From the NCBI GenBank assembly GCA_963786805.1, contig CAWBAK010000004.1, positions 124,001 to 188,000 on the forward strand: a stretch of DNA of 64,000 bases. Reading direction: 5' to 3'. A program made the translations under genes and the position numbers. Shown in pieces: positions 1 to 14,135 of this stretch. Source of the stretch: CALGFI01 sp963786805 (GTDB lineage: Bacteria; Actinomycetota; UBA4738; HRBIN12). Under the pieces are notes generated by a model, which made no database searches, was not told where the DNA came from, and saw nothing but the letters and a program-made list of their open reading frames with translations. Each line of letters starts with the position of its first letter. Position 1 is the first letter of the stretch.

Positions 1-1495
1 GCAGCCTCCCGCTGTAGTCCCAGTTCATCGCCTGCCAGCTCGTGAACTGGTCGAGCACCCACACGCCCGATTGGCGCGAGCCGTTCCCGCTCCGGCCGTT
101 GCCGCCGAACGGAAGGTGCGCCTCGGCGCCGGTCGTCGAGTTGTTCACGCTGATCATCCCGGCCGAGATGCGCTCGCGGAACCGGAACACGCTCTTCGGG
201 TCGTTCGTGTAGATCGATGCCGACAGCCCGTACCCGTGGCCGTTCGCGAGCGCGATCGCCTCGTCGAAGTCGTCGAACGTGGCCACCCCGACGATCGGGC
301 CGAACGTCTCCTGCTTGTAGAGGTCGTCGTCCATCGTCACGCCGTCGACGATCGTCGGGTGCACGAACAGGCCGGCCTCCGGATCGCCGACGAACCCCTT
401 CCGCGGGTTCTCTCGGCGTGATCCGCCCCGTCCCCGTCGAGCCGCGCACGACGTGGTGCGGCTGGATCCAGTCGAGCCAGCCGAGGAACCGCTCGCAGAA
501 CCGGCCGCTCATCATCGGGCCGTAGAGCACGTCCTCGAACGGGTCGCCGATCGGCGCGTTCTCGACCGCCTCGGCGAACCGCGACACGAACTCGTCGTGG
601 ACCGAAGAGTGCACGATCGCCGTTCCGAGCGAGGTGCACCGCTGCCCCGCCGTGCCGAACCCGCTGAACATGGCGCCCTCGGCGGCGAGCTCGAGGTCTG
701 CGTCGGGCATCACGACGAGCGGGTTCTTCCCGCCGAGCTCGAGGCACGCCGACTGCAGATGCCGTCCGGTGAGCTCGCCGATCGTGCGGCCGACCTCGGT
801 CGAGCCGGTGAACCCGACCTTGTCGACGAGCCCCTCGGCGAGCGCGCGCTCGAGTCCCTCGAACGCCGTCGGCCCATCGGCGAGCACCATGTTGAACACG
901 CCCGGCGGGAACCCCGCGTGCACGAAGAGCTGCGCGAGCGCCTCGGACGTGGCCGGCGCGTACTCGGCGGGCTTCCACACGACCGCGTTCCCGCACAGGA
1001 GCGCCGGCACGAGGTACCACGACGGCACCGCGACCGGGAAGTTCCCGGCGGTCACGATCGCCGCGACGCCGACCGGGTTCCGGAACGTGAACAGCTGCTT
1101 GTCGGGAAGCTCGCTCGGCACCGTCATGCCGTAGAGGCGACGGCCCTCGCTCACGAAGAAGTTGCAGGTGTCGATGACCTCCTGCACCGAGCCGCGCGAC
1201 TCGCGGATCGGCTTGCCGATCTCGCGCGTGATGATCCGCGCGAGCGCCTCGGCGTTGTCCTCGACGAGCCGGCCGAGCTGCTGGATCGCGCGCCCGCGCA
1301 CAGGCGAGGGCACGCGCGCCCACGCGATCTGCGCCTCTCGCGCGGCGCCGACAGGCCTCGACGAACGTCGTCGCGTCCCCAGCCGAGCCGACGCGACGGT
1401 CTCGTCCAGATGCGCGGGTTGGGGATCTCGAGCGTTCCGCCCGGCGCGTCGTCGCGCCACGTGCCGCGGATCAGCGAGGAGACGGTTCGTGCCAT
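1..1495 (-). CDS. aldehyde dehydrogenase family protein (3' end cut by window edge, frameshifted)
   Basis: NAD(P)-dependent oxidation of an aldehyde to the acid; substrate unknown. Read with frame corrections the product has the family core: the cofactor-loop stretch GNFPVAVPSWYLVPAL, the general-base region LELGGKNP and the catalytic-cysteine region GQRCTS. The likely start is the ATG at 1495 (MARTVSSLIRG), 35 nt after the glgX stop, so it may be the last gene of the glucan operon although aldehyde oxidation has no obvious role there. The frame shifts by single bases near 1345-1415 (several times) and near 411-421, while residues on each side stay conserved. The C-terminus lies beyond position 1. 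Family certain, specificity not assignable. Confidence 0.85.
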
Positions 1496-1530
1496 GCGGC
1501 GCAATCCTACGGCCCGGGCCGTGAACGCGG

Positions 1531-3651
1531 TCAGGCGGGTTCGTCGTACCGCAGGAGCACGAACGAGTGGGCGACGAGGTTCACGGCCTCGCTGCGGACG
1601 ACGCGCTGGCCCGGCTGCGCGGTGTTGATCAGCATCCGCCAGGTGCCCTGCTCGTCCTCGATGCGCGGGAGCGTGAACTGGCGCGAGCGCGATCCCCCGT
1701 TCAGCAGCATCAGGACGGTCCGGCCGAAGACCGGGCGGCCGCGCTCGTCGACCTCGTCGGTCGCGCGGCCGTGGAGCAGCATCCCGAGCACGTGGTTCTC
1801 GGGGTCGGACCAGTCCTCGTCGGTCATCTCGCCGCCGTCGGGCCGCAGCCACGAGAGGTCCTTGGCCTGCCCCTCACCGATCGGCTTGCCGGTGAGGAAC
1901 GTGCGGCGGCGGAGCACCGGGTTCGACCGGCGGATCTCGAGGACCTGGCGGGTGAACTCGAGCAGGTCTCGGTCGTTCTGGTCGAGGTCCCAGTCGATCC
2001 ACGAGATCTCGTTGTCCTGCGCGTACGCGTTGTTGTTCCCCTGCTGCGTCCGGCCCATCTCGTCGCCGGCGACGAGCATCGGCACGCCCTGGGAGAAGAC
2101 GAGCGTCGCGATGAGGTTCCGCTTCATCCGCTCGCGCATCGCGCGGACCCGGGCCGACCCGGTCGGGCCCTCGGCGCCCCAGTTGCGGCTCCAGTTCTCG
2201 TCGGTCCCGTCCTGGTTGTCCTCGGCGTTCGCCTCGTTCCGCTTGTTCTCGTACGAGACGAGGTCGTTCAGCGTGAAGCCGTCGTGGGCCGTGACGAAGT
2301 TGATGCTCGCGTACGTCCGGCGACCGCTCGCCGCGTACAGGTCGCTCGAGCCCGACAGCCGCGAGGCGAGCTCGGGCACCTGGCCGGGATCGCTGCGCCA
2401 GAAGCGGCGGACGGCGTCGCGGTACTTGCCGTTCCACTCGGCCCACCCGGTCGGGAAGTTCCCCACCTGGTAGCCGCCCTCGCCGAGGTCCCACGGCTCG
2501 GCGATCAGCTTGACCCGCGAGATCACGGGGTCCTGCCCGATGATGTCGAAGAACGTGCCGAGGCGGTTCATCTCGTAGAGCTCGCGCGCGAGGACCGGCG
2601 CGAGGTCGAACCGGAACCCGTCGACGTGCATCTCGGTGATCCAGTACCGCAGGCTGTCCGTGATCATCTGCATCGTCCGCGGGTGCGTCATGTTCAGGCT
2701 GTTGCCGGTGCCGGTGAAGTCCACGTAGTGGCGGCGGTCGTCCCGGATCGAGCCGGTAGTACGCGGCGTTGTCGATCCCGCGGAGCGAGAGCGTCGGCCC
2801 GAGGTGGTTGCCCTCGCCGGTGTGGTTGTAGACGACGTCGAGGATCACCTCGATCCCGGCCTTGTGCAGCGCCTTGACCATCGACTTGAACTCGTCCACC
2901 TGCTGCCCGACGCCGCCGGTCGCGTACGCCGACGTGGGGCGCGAAGAACGCGATCGAGTTGTAGCCCCAGTAGTTCGACAGGCCGCGCTCGAACAGGCGG
3001 CGGTCGTTCACGAACTGGTGCACCGGAAGCAGTTCGACGGCGGTGACCCCCAGCGACTGCAGGTGGTCCAGCACCGGGTCGCGAGGCCAGGGCCAGGTAC
3101 GTGCCTCGGACCTCCGGCGGCACCGCGGGGTGGCGGACCGTCATGCCCCTCACGTGCATCTCGTAGATCACGGTTCGGTTCCACGGCGTTCCCGGGTTGC
3201 GGTCGTCGCCCCACGTGAACGCCGTGTCGACGACGACGCTCTTCGGCACGTGGCGGGCGCTGTCGCGGTCGTCGAACGAGAGGTCCTCGTCGGGATCGCC
3301 GATCGTGTAGCCGTACAGCGCGTCGTCCCACCGGATCTGGCCGCTGATCGCCTTCGCGTACGGGCAGATCAAGAGCTTGTTCGGGTTGAACCGGTGTCCC
3401 TCGCGCGGCTCGTAGGGACCGTGCACGCGGAACCCGTACATCGTCCCCGGCCGCGCGTCGGGCAGGTACGCGTGCCAGACGAGGTCGGTGCGTTCGCGAA
3501 GGGGGATCCGCGCGGTCTCGGTGGCGTCCAAAGCGCGCTCGAACAGGCAGAGCTCGACCGCCGTGGCGTGCTCGGAGAACAGCGCGAAGTTCACGCCCTC
3601 CCCGTCCCACGTCGCGCCGAGCGGTGACGGAGATCCGGGCCAGACCCGCAA
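1531..3651 (-). CDS. glgX: glycogen debranching enzyme GlgX (frame breaks)
   Basis: Hydrolyses alpha-1,6 branches of glycogen-type glucan in the cytoplasm. The N-terminus has the GlgX-type CBM48 opening (VWPGSPSPLGATWDGEGVNF). The GH13 core follows: nucleophile region DGFRFDLAPV, acid/base region KLIAEPWDLGEGGYQ and AHDGFTLNDL. Length after correction, about 705 residues, fits the family. Single-base breaks occur near 2745, 2930 and 3085. The most natural start is the TTG at 3651, two nucleotides after a TGA in a neighbouring frame. As sequenced, however, the frame runs without a stop out of glgB. It is the fourth gene of glgE-treS/mak-glgB-glgX, which suits trimming of the GlgE/GlgB product. 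Confidence 0.9.
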
Positions 3652-3653
3652 GC

Positions 3654-5558
3654 TCAGCGCGTCCTCGGGGGTGAGGAAGACCGCGGCGAGCGGCGGAAGG
3701 ACGAGCGCCAGCGAGTGCTCCCGTCCGTGCATCGCCACCGCCTCCGCCTCCACCCCTCCGTAGTTGCCCTGCCCGCTGCCGCCGTAGATCTCGGCGTCGG
3801 TGTTCAGCAGCTCGCGCCACCGCCCCGCCGCCGGGACGCCGACGCGGTAGCGGTGGCGCGGGACCGGCGTGAAGTTGGCGACGAACAATACCGGAGCACC
3901 GCCGGGCCCCTTCCGGAGGAACGACAGCACGCTCGCGGCGCGATCGGACGCGTCGATCCACTCGAACCCGTCCGGGCTGGCGTCGAGCTCGTGCAGCGCC
4001 GGCTGGCGCTCGTAGAGCGCGCCGAGGTCGGCGACGACCCGGCGGATGCCCTCGTGCGCCGGGTACTTCAGCAGCTCCCAGTCGAGCGCGGACTCGTGGT
4101 TCCACTCGCTCCACTGCGCGAGCTCGGCGCCCATGAACAGCAGCTTCTTCCCGGGCTGCGCGAACTGGTACGCGTACAGCAGGCGCAGGTTCGCGAACTT
4201 CTGCCACTCGTCGCCCGGCATCTTCGCGATGAGCGAGCCCTTCCCGTGCACGACCTCGTCGTGCGAGAGCGGCAACAGGAAGTTCTCGTCGAACGCGTAC
4301 AGCATCCGGAACGTGATCGTGTCGTGCTGGAACGGCCGGTAGACGGGGTCCTTCGACACGTACTGCAGCGTGTCGTGCATCCAGCCCATGTCCCACTTGA
4401 AGCCGAACCCGAGCCCGCCGGCGTCCACCGGGCGCGACACGCCCGGCCACGAGGTCGACTCCTCGGCGTAGGTCTGCACGTCGGGGTAGGTCCCGTAGAT
4501 CGCGGTGTTCATGTTGCGCAGGAACTCGACCGCCCGCAGGTTCTCGCGGCCGCCGAGCTCGTTCGGGATCCACTCGCCCGGCCTTGCGCGAGTAGTCGAG
4601 GTAGAGCATCGAGGCGACCGCGTCCACGCGCAGCCCGTCGGCGTGGTACCGCTCGAGCCAGTGCATCGCGCTCGAGAGCAGGAAGCTGCGGACCTCGTTG
4701 CGGCCGTAGTTGAAGATGTAGCTTCCCCAGTCGGGGTGATAGCCCTGCCGCGGGTCGGCGTGCTCGTACAGGTGCGTCCCATCGAAGTACGCGAGGCCGT
4801 GCTCGTCCGAGGCGAAGTGCGAGGGCACCCAGTCCAGGATCACGCCGATCCCCTCGTTGTGGAGCAGGTCGATCATCGCCATGAGGTCCTGCGGCGTCCC
4901 GTACCGGCTCGTCGGCGCGAAGTAGCCGGTCGACTGGTAGCCCCACGAGCCGTAGAAGGGGTGCTCCATCACCGGCAGCAGCTCGACGTGAGTGAAGTTC
5001 AGCGCCTTGAGGTGCTCGGCCAAGCGCGGGGCGATGTCGCGGTACCCGGGCATGCGGCCCTCGTCCCGCATCCACGAGCCGAGGTGCATCTCGTAGACGT
5101 TGATCGGCGCGTCGTGCGCGTTCGGCCGCGCGCGCGAGCCCATCCACTCGCCGTCGCCCCAGTCGTACGAGGTGTCCCACACGACGCTCGCGGTCTTCGG
5201 GCGGGACCTCCCACCACGCGGCGAACGGGTCGCCCTTGTCCACGCGGTACCCCGTGCCGCGCGCGACGATGTGGAACTTGTAGACGGCGCCCGAGCCGAT
5301 GCCCGGGACGAAGCCCTCCCAGATCCCGCTCGAGGCGCGCGGCTGGAGCGGGTCCGCCTCGCGGCTCCAACCGTTGAAGTCGCCCATCACCGAGACCGAC
5401 TCGGCGTTCGGCGCCCAGACGGCGAAGTGCGTTCCCGCCTCGCCGCCGGACTCCATCGGGTGCGCGCCCAGGCGCTCGTACAGCCGCGCGTGCGTGCCCT
5501 CGTTGAACAGGAAGATGTCGTCGTCGGTGAGCAGCGAGACGTCGTGCCGAACGCTCAC
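3654..5558 (-). CDS. glgB: 1,4-alpha-glucan branching enzyme GlgB (two frame breaks)
   Basis: Transfers alpha-1,4 segments to make alpha-1,6 branches. The order is CBM48 (FAVWAPNAESVSVMGDFNGW), GH13 core and C-terminal beta domain ending in LPPLAAVFLTPED. Catalytic regions are visible: DGLRVDAV (nucleophile Asp), TYAEESTSWPGV (acid/base Glu) and LPLSHDEVVHGKGS. About 635 residues, the short GlgB form without the extra N1 domain of the 728-residue E. coli enzyme. Single-base breaks lie near 5200 and 4582. It starts at ATG or a near-synonymous codon at 5558, 19 nt after the treS-mak stop. In the GlgE pathway it branches the linear maltosyl-extended glucan. The 3' end reads into glgX (see findings). 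Confidence 0.92.
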
Positions 5559-5577
5559 CGTTGCACGTCCCGAACCC

Positions 5578-8915
<3,338 letters not shown>

Positions 8916-8919
<4 letters not shown>

Positions 8920-10928
8920 ACCGGCACCGCCTGCTTCGCGCGGGTCGCCGCGGCCGCGGACCCGCTCCGGCGAGGCCCGACGCGGAACACATGGGCCGGC
9001 TCGCCGGCGGCCGGGTCGAGCTGCACGAAGTTCGAGGCCCCGCGCCAGGTGTAGACGGCGCCGGTGAGCAGGTCCTCCACCTCGTACGCCTCGGCCGCGC
9101 CGAAGCCCAGCTCGTCGAGCGCCAGATCGGTCCACCCCGACCGGGCGTGCTTCGGATCCAGGTTCGCGATCACGACGATCACGTTCGTGCGGTCCTCGGT
9201 CCGCTTGCTGTACGCGATCATCTGGTCGTTGCCGATCCCGTGGAACCGCAGCGACCGCATGTCCTGCAGCGCCGGATTCTCGCGCCGGATCCGGTTCACC
9301 TTCGCGACGAGCGGCGCGAGCGACTCCGCGCGCTCAAGGTCCCAGTGGCGGATCTCGTACTTCTCCGAGTTCAGGTACTCCTCGGAACCGGGCTGGATCG
9401 GCGCGTGCTCCATCAGTTCGAACGCCGGCCCGTAGATCCCGTAGTTGGAGGCGAGCGTGGCCGCGAGCACCAGCCGGACCGCGAAGGCCGGACGCCCGCC
9501 CGTCTGCAGGTACTCGTGCAGGATGTCCGGCGTGTTGGGCCAGAAGTTCGGCCGGAAGAACTCGACGGCGCCGGTGCGAGTGAGCTCGGTCAGGTAGTCC
9601 GTCAGGTCCTGCTTCGTGTTCTTCCACGTGAAGTACGTGTAGGACTGCGTGAAGCCGAGCTTGGCCAGCCGGTACATCACCTTGGGCCGCGTGAACGCCT
9701 CGGCGAGGAAGATCGCGCCGGGGTACTCGGCGCGCACCTCGGCGATCACCCACTCCCAGAACGGGAACGGCTTCGTGTGCGGATTGTCGACGCGGAACAT
9801 CCGCACGTCGCGCTCGCACCAGAACAGGAAGACGTCGCGGAGCGCTTCCCAGAGCGCCTGCCGGTCCTTCGCATCCTTGGCCTCGAAATCGAGCGGGTAG
9901 ATGTCCTGATAGACCTTCGGCGGGTTCTCGGCGTGCTGGATCGAGCCGTCCGGCCGGTGCTTGAACCACTCAGGATGCTCGCGCACCCACGGGTGCTCCG
10001 GCGTGCACTGGAACGCGATGTCGAGCGCGACCTCGATGTCGCGCTCAGCGGCGGCGGCGATCAGGCGCGCGAAGTCCTCGAGCGTGCCGAGGTCGGGATG
10101 GATCGCCGTGTGGCCTCCCTCGGCCGCTCCGATCGCCCACGGGCTGCCGGGGTCTCCCGGCTTGGAGGTCGGCGCGTTGTTCTTGCCCTTGCGCCGCTCG
10201 TGCGCGATCGGATGGATCGGCGGCAGGTAGAGCACGTCGAACCCGAGCTCCTGTACGTACGGCAGGCGCGCGATCACGTCGTCGAACGTGCCGTGGCCTC
10301 CCGGCTCCGGCGAGGCCGAGCGCGGGAAAAGCTCGTACCACGAGCTGAAGCGCGCCTTCGGCCGGTCCACGTTGACGCGGAGCTCGCGCTCGAAGGCTCC
10401 CTGGGTCCGCCGGTCGGAGTAGGCGGAGGCCAGCTCGCGGAGACCCTCGTCGAACGCGACGCGAAGCCCGGCGGTCTCGTCCTTCCCGCCGAGCGTCTTC
10501 GCGGCCACGCGCAGGCGCTCGCGGTCGTCGCCCTCTGCGCGCCGAGCGGCCGCCTTCATGAGCTCGGCGCCGACGAGCAGGTCCACCGCGACGTCCACGC
10601 CGGCGTCCACCTTCTTGCGGAGGTCCCGGCGCCAGGTCTCGAACCGGTCGATCCAGCCAACCACGGTGTAGGCGTGCTCGACGATCTCGGCGACGTCGAA
10701 GCACCCCCGCCACCGGTCGTTCCCGGCGTCGGTCATCCGGACCTCTCGCCACTCCCCGTCGCTCGAGGAGCGGAACCGCAGGGCCGCCGCCACCATGTCG
10801 TGTCCGTCGGCGAACACGTCCGCCTCGATCCAGACGTCCTCGCCCACCACGCGCTTGATCGGGAACCGCCCCGCGTCGAGCTCGGGCCACACGCCCTCGA
10901 CGACCACGCGCACGGCCGAGGCCGGCAC
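8916..10928 (-). CDS. glgE: alpha-1,4-glucan:maltose-1-phosphate maltosyltransferase GlgE
   Basis: Adds maltosyl units from alpha-maltose-1-phosphate to growing alpha-1,4-glucan. The 670-residue product has the usual order: N-terminal beta domains (1 to about 190), GH13_3 core and C-terminal beta domain. The nucleophile Asp lies in MFRVDNPHTKPFPFWEW and the acid/base Glu in IFLAEAFTRPKVMYRL; the substrate region KGKNNAPTSKPGDPGSPW is also recognisable. Start is GTG 10928. It is the first gene of the operon, with a 219-nt spacer to the divergent-side tRNA-Arg that must hold the promoter. The frame is complete. Confidence 0.96.
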
Positions 10929-11147
10929 GCGCCCGCGCGCCGCGCGGGACCCGTCGGCGTTCGTGGTTGCGATCCCTCACCTCCGGGGAAGTCCAGCGGT
11001 GCAACGGTCGGCCGAGCTTGCGGTTCGACCCTACCGCGCTCCGCGCACGAGCATCCAGGGTTCGGACCGGCGAAATGGCCGCCGACCTGTGGATCCTCAC
11101 CCGCCCGTGGCGAAAGCCAACGGCCGGCGCGGTATCTTCGAGGTCGA

Positions 11148-11223
11148 GCGCCGGTAGCTCAGTGGACAGAGCGGCTGCCTTCTAAGCAGCGGGTCGGAGG
11201 TTCGAGTCCTCCCCGGCGCACCA
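11148..11223 (+). tRNA. tRNA-Arg (anticodon TCT)
   Basis: Full cloverleaf. The acceptor arms GCGCCGG (11148-11154) and CCGGCGC (11213-11219) pair perfectly. The anticodon stem GCTGC/GCAGC encloses loop CTTCTAA, so the anticodon is TCT. The T arm contains GTTCGAGTCC. Discriminator A is at 11220 and CCA is encoded at 11221-11223. It reads AGA codons, rare in this genome. It sits directly before an accessory-looking gene, a common position for integration; no second copy of its 3' end was noticed in the window. Confidence 0.96.
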
Positions 11224-11264
11224 CCAGGTGAGATGTCAATGGGGATGGCGATCGGACGCGAACC

Positions 11265-12134
11265 ATGACCTATGAGATCAACAACGGATGGATCATCGGT
11301 GAGCTTCCGGGACCGAACAGGTCGCTCGTCCCGGTGAAGCACTTCCCACAGGGACCATACGAACGGAGACTGCGGAAGAACCCGCTGCTCTGTCTCCACA
11401 CGACTGAGACGGACGGCTACGTGGAGAACCTTCGCTTCCCGAGCGAATTCCAGGTCGGCGAGGAGCTCATCGGCCAACATCGGCCGCTGTGGGCAAGAGG
11501 CTCGGCGGTGGACGAACATGACCATGATCTCCTCCAGATCGAGATCGTTGAGTTCTCGAGGCTCGATCCGTGGCTGCCGAAGCCGTCGAGCCTCAACCCA
11601 CTGGTCGCGCTCATGGCCCTCCTCCATCGTCGTGGCTTCGTCGCAAGGTCACTGCAGCGCCCCGACCGGTGGCCCGTTCGACTCGATCGACTTCCAGCAG
11701 CTGTGGACACGTACTACCGTCGCCACGAGGTCTGGGACGATCCGAATGTGTACGGTCACGTCGAGATTCCCGGCGACGAGCACTGGGACCCCGGTTCGCT
11801 CGACCATCCGGCTCTGTTCTCGATGGTCCGCGACGTTCTCGCTCCGAAGGAGGTCGATGGAGAGGTGATCACCGACAACCAGCTCGAAGGGATCCAGTTC
11901 GCGAACGGGATGCGGCGGTACCTCGACAGCCCGGAGAACGAGCCTGCGGAGCCGGGACCAAACCGCCAGGGATTCCGGTTCGCGCGGCGGATCACGACGC
12001 ACATCGATGGTGAGACGCCGGTGACGGGATTCGAGCCGACGAGATCATCGACGGAGGGCATGAACCTGTCGTCCGAAGAGAAGCACGCGGGACCAGAAGA
12101 GGAGGAGGCCGAGCGCCGCAGGCTCGGGGAGTAA
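11265..12134 (+). CDS. N-acetylmuramoyl-L-alanine amidase-like protein (Amidase_2/PGRP fold)
   Basis: 289 residues. The first about 200 look like a zinc amidase of the PGRP/Amidase_2 type: LLCLHTTETDGY carries the first putative zinc His (about residue 45), the core strand reads LLQIEIVEFS, and GHVEIPGDEHWDPGSLDHP resembles the family's second metal-ligand segment with the typical HxDPGxLD pattern. Such enzymes cut the MurNAc-L-Ala bond of peptidoglycan and are common in phages. The C-terminal about 60 residues are charged and low complexity (EEEEAERRR). There is no signal peptide, so export or lysis would need a partner. It lies 42 nt after tRNA-Arg and has less extreme base composition than its neighbours, suggesting acquired DNA. 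The assignment rests on motif resemblance only. Confidence 0.6.
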   Translation: MTYEINNGWIIGELPGPNRSLVPVKHFPQGPYERRLRKNPLLCLHTTETDGYVENLRFPSEFQVGEELIGQHRPLWARGSAVDEHDHDLLQIEIVEFSRLDPWLPKPSSLNPLVALMALLHRRGFVARSLQRPDRWPVRLDRLPAAVDTYYRRHEVWDDPNVYGHVEIPGDEHWDPGSLDHPALFSMVRDVLAPKEVDGEVITDNQLEGIQFANGMRRYLDSPENEPAEPGPNRQGFRFARRITTHIDGETPVTGFEPTRSSTEGMNLSSEEKHAGPEEEEAERRRLGE

Positions 12135-12322
12135 CCAGGCGGGCTGCTTACCGTCGTGATCACTCAGATGAGAACTTCCCGCACAGCGCTCGTCGGGTGG
12201 ATAACCATCCGACTTGTTCCTGTGCTTGGGGCTTCGACCACGACATCGGTGGTTGCGACACCCTTCCTCCTCCGGCGGACGCCCGGTTGCGGGGTCGGTC
12301 CCGTCCAGAGAAGGATGCGAGG

Positions 12323-13660
12323 GTGGAGACCCCGGAGACGCGCTATTCGAGAAGCGCAGACGGCATCCATATCGCGTACCAGGTGCTCGGTGATGGCGAT
12401 CTCGATCTCGTCGTCTCGCCGGGATACGTGTCGCACCTGGAGCACTCGTGGGAAGACCCGCAGATGGCTCGGTTCCTTCGACGGCTGGCCTCGTTCAGCC
12501 GCCTGATCGTCTTCGACAAGAGAGGGACAGGGATGTCGGATCGCCCGGCCAACGAGGATGCTCCGCTGCTCGAGGACCGGGTCAACGACATCGCCACCTT
12601 GATGGACACGGTGGGGTCGGAACGGGCCGCGATGATGGGCCTCTCGGAGACCGGCGCGGTGGCCCTCCTGTTCGCTGCAACGTACCCGGAAAGAACAAGC
12701 GCGGTCGTGGCCTACGGCACGTTCGCCGGCGGGGGTAACACGGCTCCGACCTACCCATGGGCGCCCGATCCAGGGCAGGCCGAATGGCTCGAGGACATCG
12801 AGCGGCACTGGGGCCGTGGCGTGCTCTTCCTGGATGAATTCGCCGGTTCCTTGCAGGATGACACTCACTACCGGGAGTGGTTCGCCAAGCTCGAGCGACT
12901 CTCGGCCAGCCCGGGCGCCGCCGTGGCGATCGCACGGATGGTGATGCAGATGGACGTGCGCGACGTCCTGCCCACGATCCGCGTCCCGACGCTGGTGTTG
13001 CATAAGCGCGACGACCAGGCCGTTCCTTTCGAGGAAGGGAAGTACATCGCGGACCACATCCCGGGTGCGAAGTTCGTCGAGCTCCCGGGGTCCGACCACT
13101 GGCCGTGGATCGGACACGAGGAAGCCGTCGAGGAGATCCAGGAGTTCCTCACGGGGATGCGCGATAGCGCCGAGTCGAGCCGAGCGGTGACGACGGTCAT
13201 GTTCGTCGACATCGTCGATTCGACCAAGCGCGCCGCAGAGCTCGGAGACCGGCGATGGGTCGGCCTGCTCGAGCGCTTCTACGCGGTCGTCCGGCGAGAG
13301 CTGGACCGATCTCGTGGGCGAGAGATCGATACGGCCGGTGACGGATTCTTCGTGACGTTCGACGGTCCTGCTCGAGCCATACGATCTGCGACCGCGCTCG
13401 TCGACAGGGTCGAGGAGCTCGGGCTCCCGATCCGTATCGGCATCCACACCGGAGAGTGCGAACGGATGGCGGACAAGGTCGGTGGTCTCGGGGTCGTCAT
13501 CGGAGCACGGGTCGGCGCGCTGGCGGGGCCTGGAGAGATCCTGGTGTCACGGACCGTGCAGGACCTCGTCGTCGGCTCGGGGTTGACCTTCGAGGACGCC
13601 GGCGAGCACGAGCTGAAAGGCGTCCCCGACCGCTGGCACCTGTATCGAGTGGTGAAGTAG
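12323..13660 (+). CDS. alpha/beta hydrolase fused to class III adenylate/guanylate cyclase domain
   Basis: 445 residues. Residues 1 to about 280 form an alpha/beta hydrolase: nucleophile elbow GLSETG, later Asp in LHKRDDQAVP and His in GSDHWPWIG complete a plausible triad. Residues about 285-445 form a class III cyclase domain: metal-binding Asp in VMFVDIVDST and in EIDTAGDGFFVTF, then IRIGIHTGECE and GARVGALAGPGEILVS. The start is set at GTG 12323, with AGAAGG upstream; an open frame further upstream lacks coding character. The usual Asn/Arg transition-state positions are not clearly standard, so cyclase activity is unproven. Fusions of this type occur in actinobacteria and are presumed cytosolic signalling proteins; the ligand or ester sensed is unknown. 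Confidence 0.88.
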   Translation: METPETRYSRSADGIHIAYQVLGDGDLDLVVSPGYVSHLEHSWEDPQMARFLRRLASFSRLIVFDKRGTGMSDRPANEDAPLLEDRVNDIATLMDTVGSERAAMMGLSETGAVALLFAATYPERTSAVVAYGTFAGGGNTAPTYPWAPDPGQAEWLEDIERHWGRGVLFLDEFAGSLQDDTHYREWFAKLERLSASPGAAVAIARMVMQMDVRDVLPTIRVPTLVLHKRDDQAVPFEEGKYIADHIPGAKFVELPGSDHWPWIGHEEAVEEIQEFLTGMRDSAESSRAVTTVMFVDIVDSTKRAAELGDRRWVGLLERFYAVVRRELDRSRGREIDTAGDGFFVTFDGPARAIRSATALVDRVEELGLPIRIGIHTGECERMADKVGGLGVVIGARVGALAGPGEILVSRTVQDLVVGSGLTFEDAGEHELKGVPDRWHLYRVVK

Positions 13661-13748
13661 GTCTTTGTTCGGAACGAGGCTAGCGACCAAGCTGCAGTTT
13701 CATACGCTTCAAGGCTTCCTCACCAGACGGCGATGAAGCGAGCGCTTC

Positions 13749-14117
13749 TCATGAGAGAGGAGCGAGCACGCAGAACTCGTTCCCCTCTGGATCCGCCATG
13801 ACGACCCACGACACGTCCTCGGATTGGCCGATGTCGGCGCGACTGGCTCCGAGCTTGATCAACCGGCGAACCTGAGCCTCCTGGTCGGCGGGCCTGAGGT
13901 CGAAGTGCAGACGGTTCTTCACCGTCTTGCGATCGGGAACCTTGACGAACAGGATGTCCGGGGCGACATCGACCTCCGGGCTTCCTTCCGGCGGTTCGAC
14001 ACACCACTCGGTCGCGCTCTCATACGTGATCCGCCATCCGAGCGCCTGTGACCAGAAGCGCGCGAGGCGTTCACAGTCGTCGGCGTCGACCACCACGCAT
14101 TGGATCCGGATGTCCAC
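13749..14117 (-). CDS. VOC superfamily (glyoxalase-like) protein
   Basis: 122-residue single-domain protein of the vicinal oxygen chelate fold. It opens with MDIRIQCVVVDADDCERLARFW, has ALGWRITYE and the paired strand LHFDLRPAD, and ends MADPEGNEFCVLAP, the usual closing glutamate strand. These proteins bind small hydrophobic compounds or metals; no substrate can be inferred. It is convergent with the cyclase fusion (88-nt gap), with no obvious operon partner. Confidence 0.85.
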   Translation of the reverse strand: MDIRIQCVVVDADDCERLARFWSQALGWRITYESATEWCVEPPEGSPEVDVAPDILFVKVPDRKTVKNRLHFDLRPADQEAQVRRLIKLGASRADIGQSEDVSWVVMADPEGNEFCVLAPLS

Positions 14118-14135
14118 GCGTGAACCGTATCAGCG

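Noticed and set aside
8991..11231. Very long plus-strand frame opposite glgE
   Set aside because: Arg/His/Leu/Val-rich composition and no family similarity; it is the antisense shadow of a high-GC gene, like those at 6013-7635, 18873-20765, 40043-40770 and 49342-52605.
11097..11627. Minus-strand open frame across the tRNA-Arg with RTRTSDPLLRRQPLCPL
   Set aside because: This is the classic antisense translation of a tRNA; it is not a gene.
13661..13748. Short plus-strand frame after the cyclase gene
   Set aside because: No ribosome site, no conserved residues, and too short.
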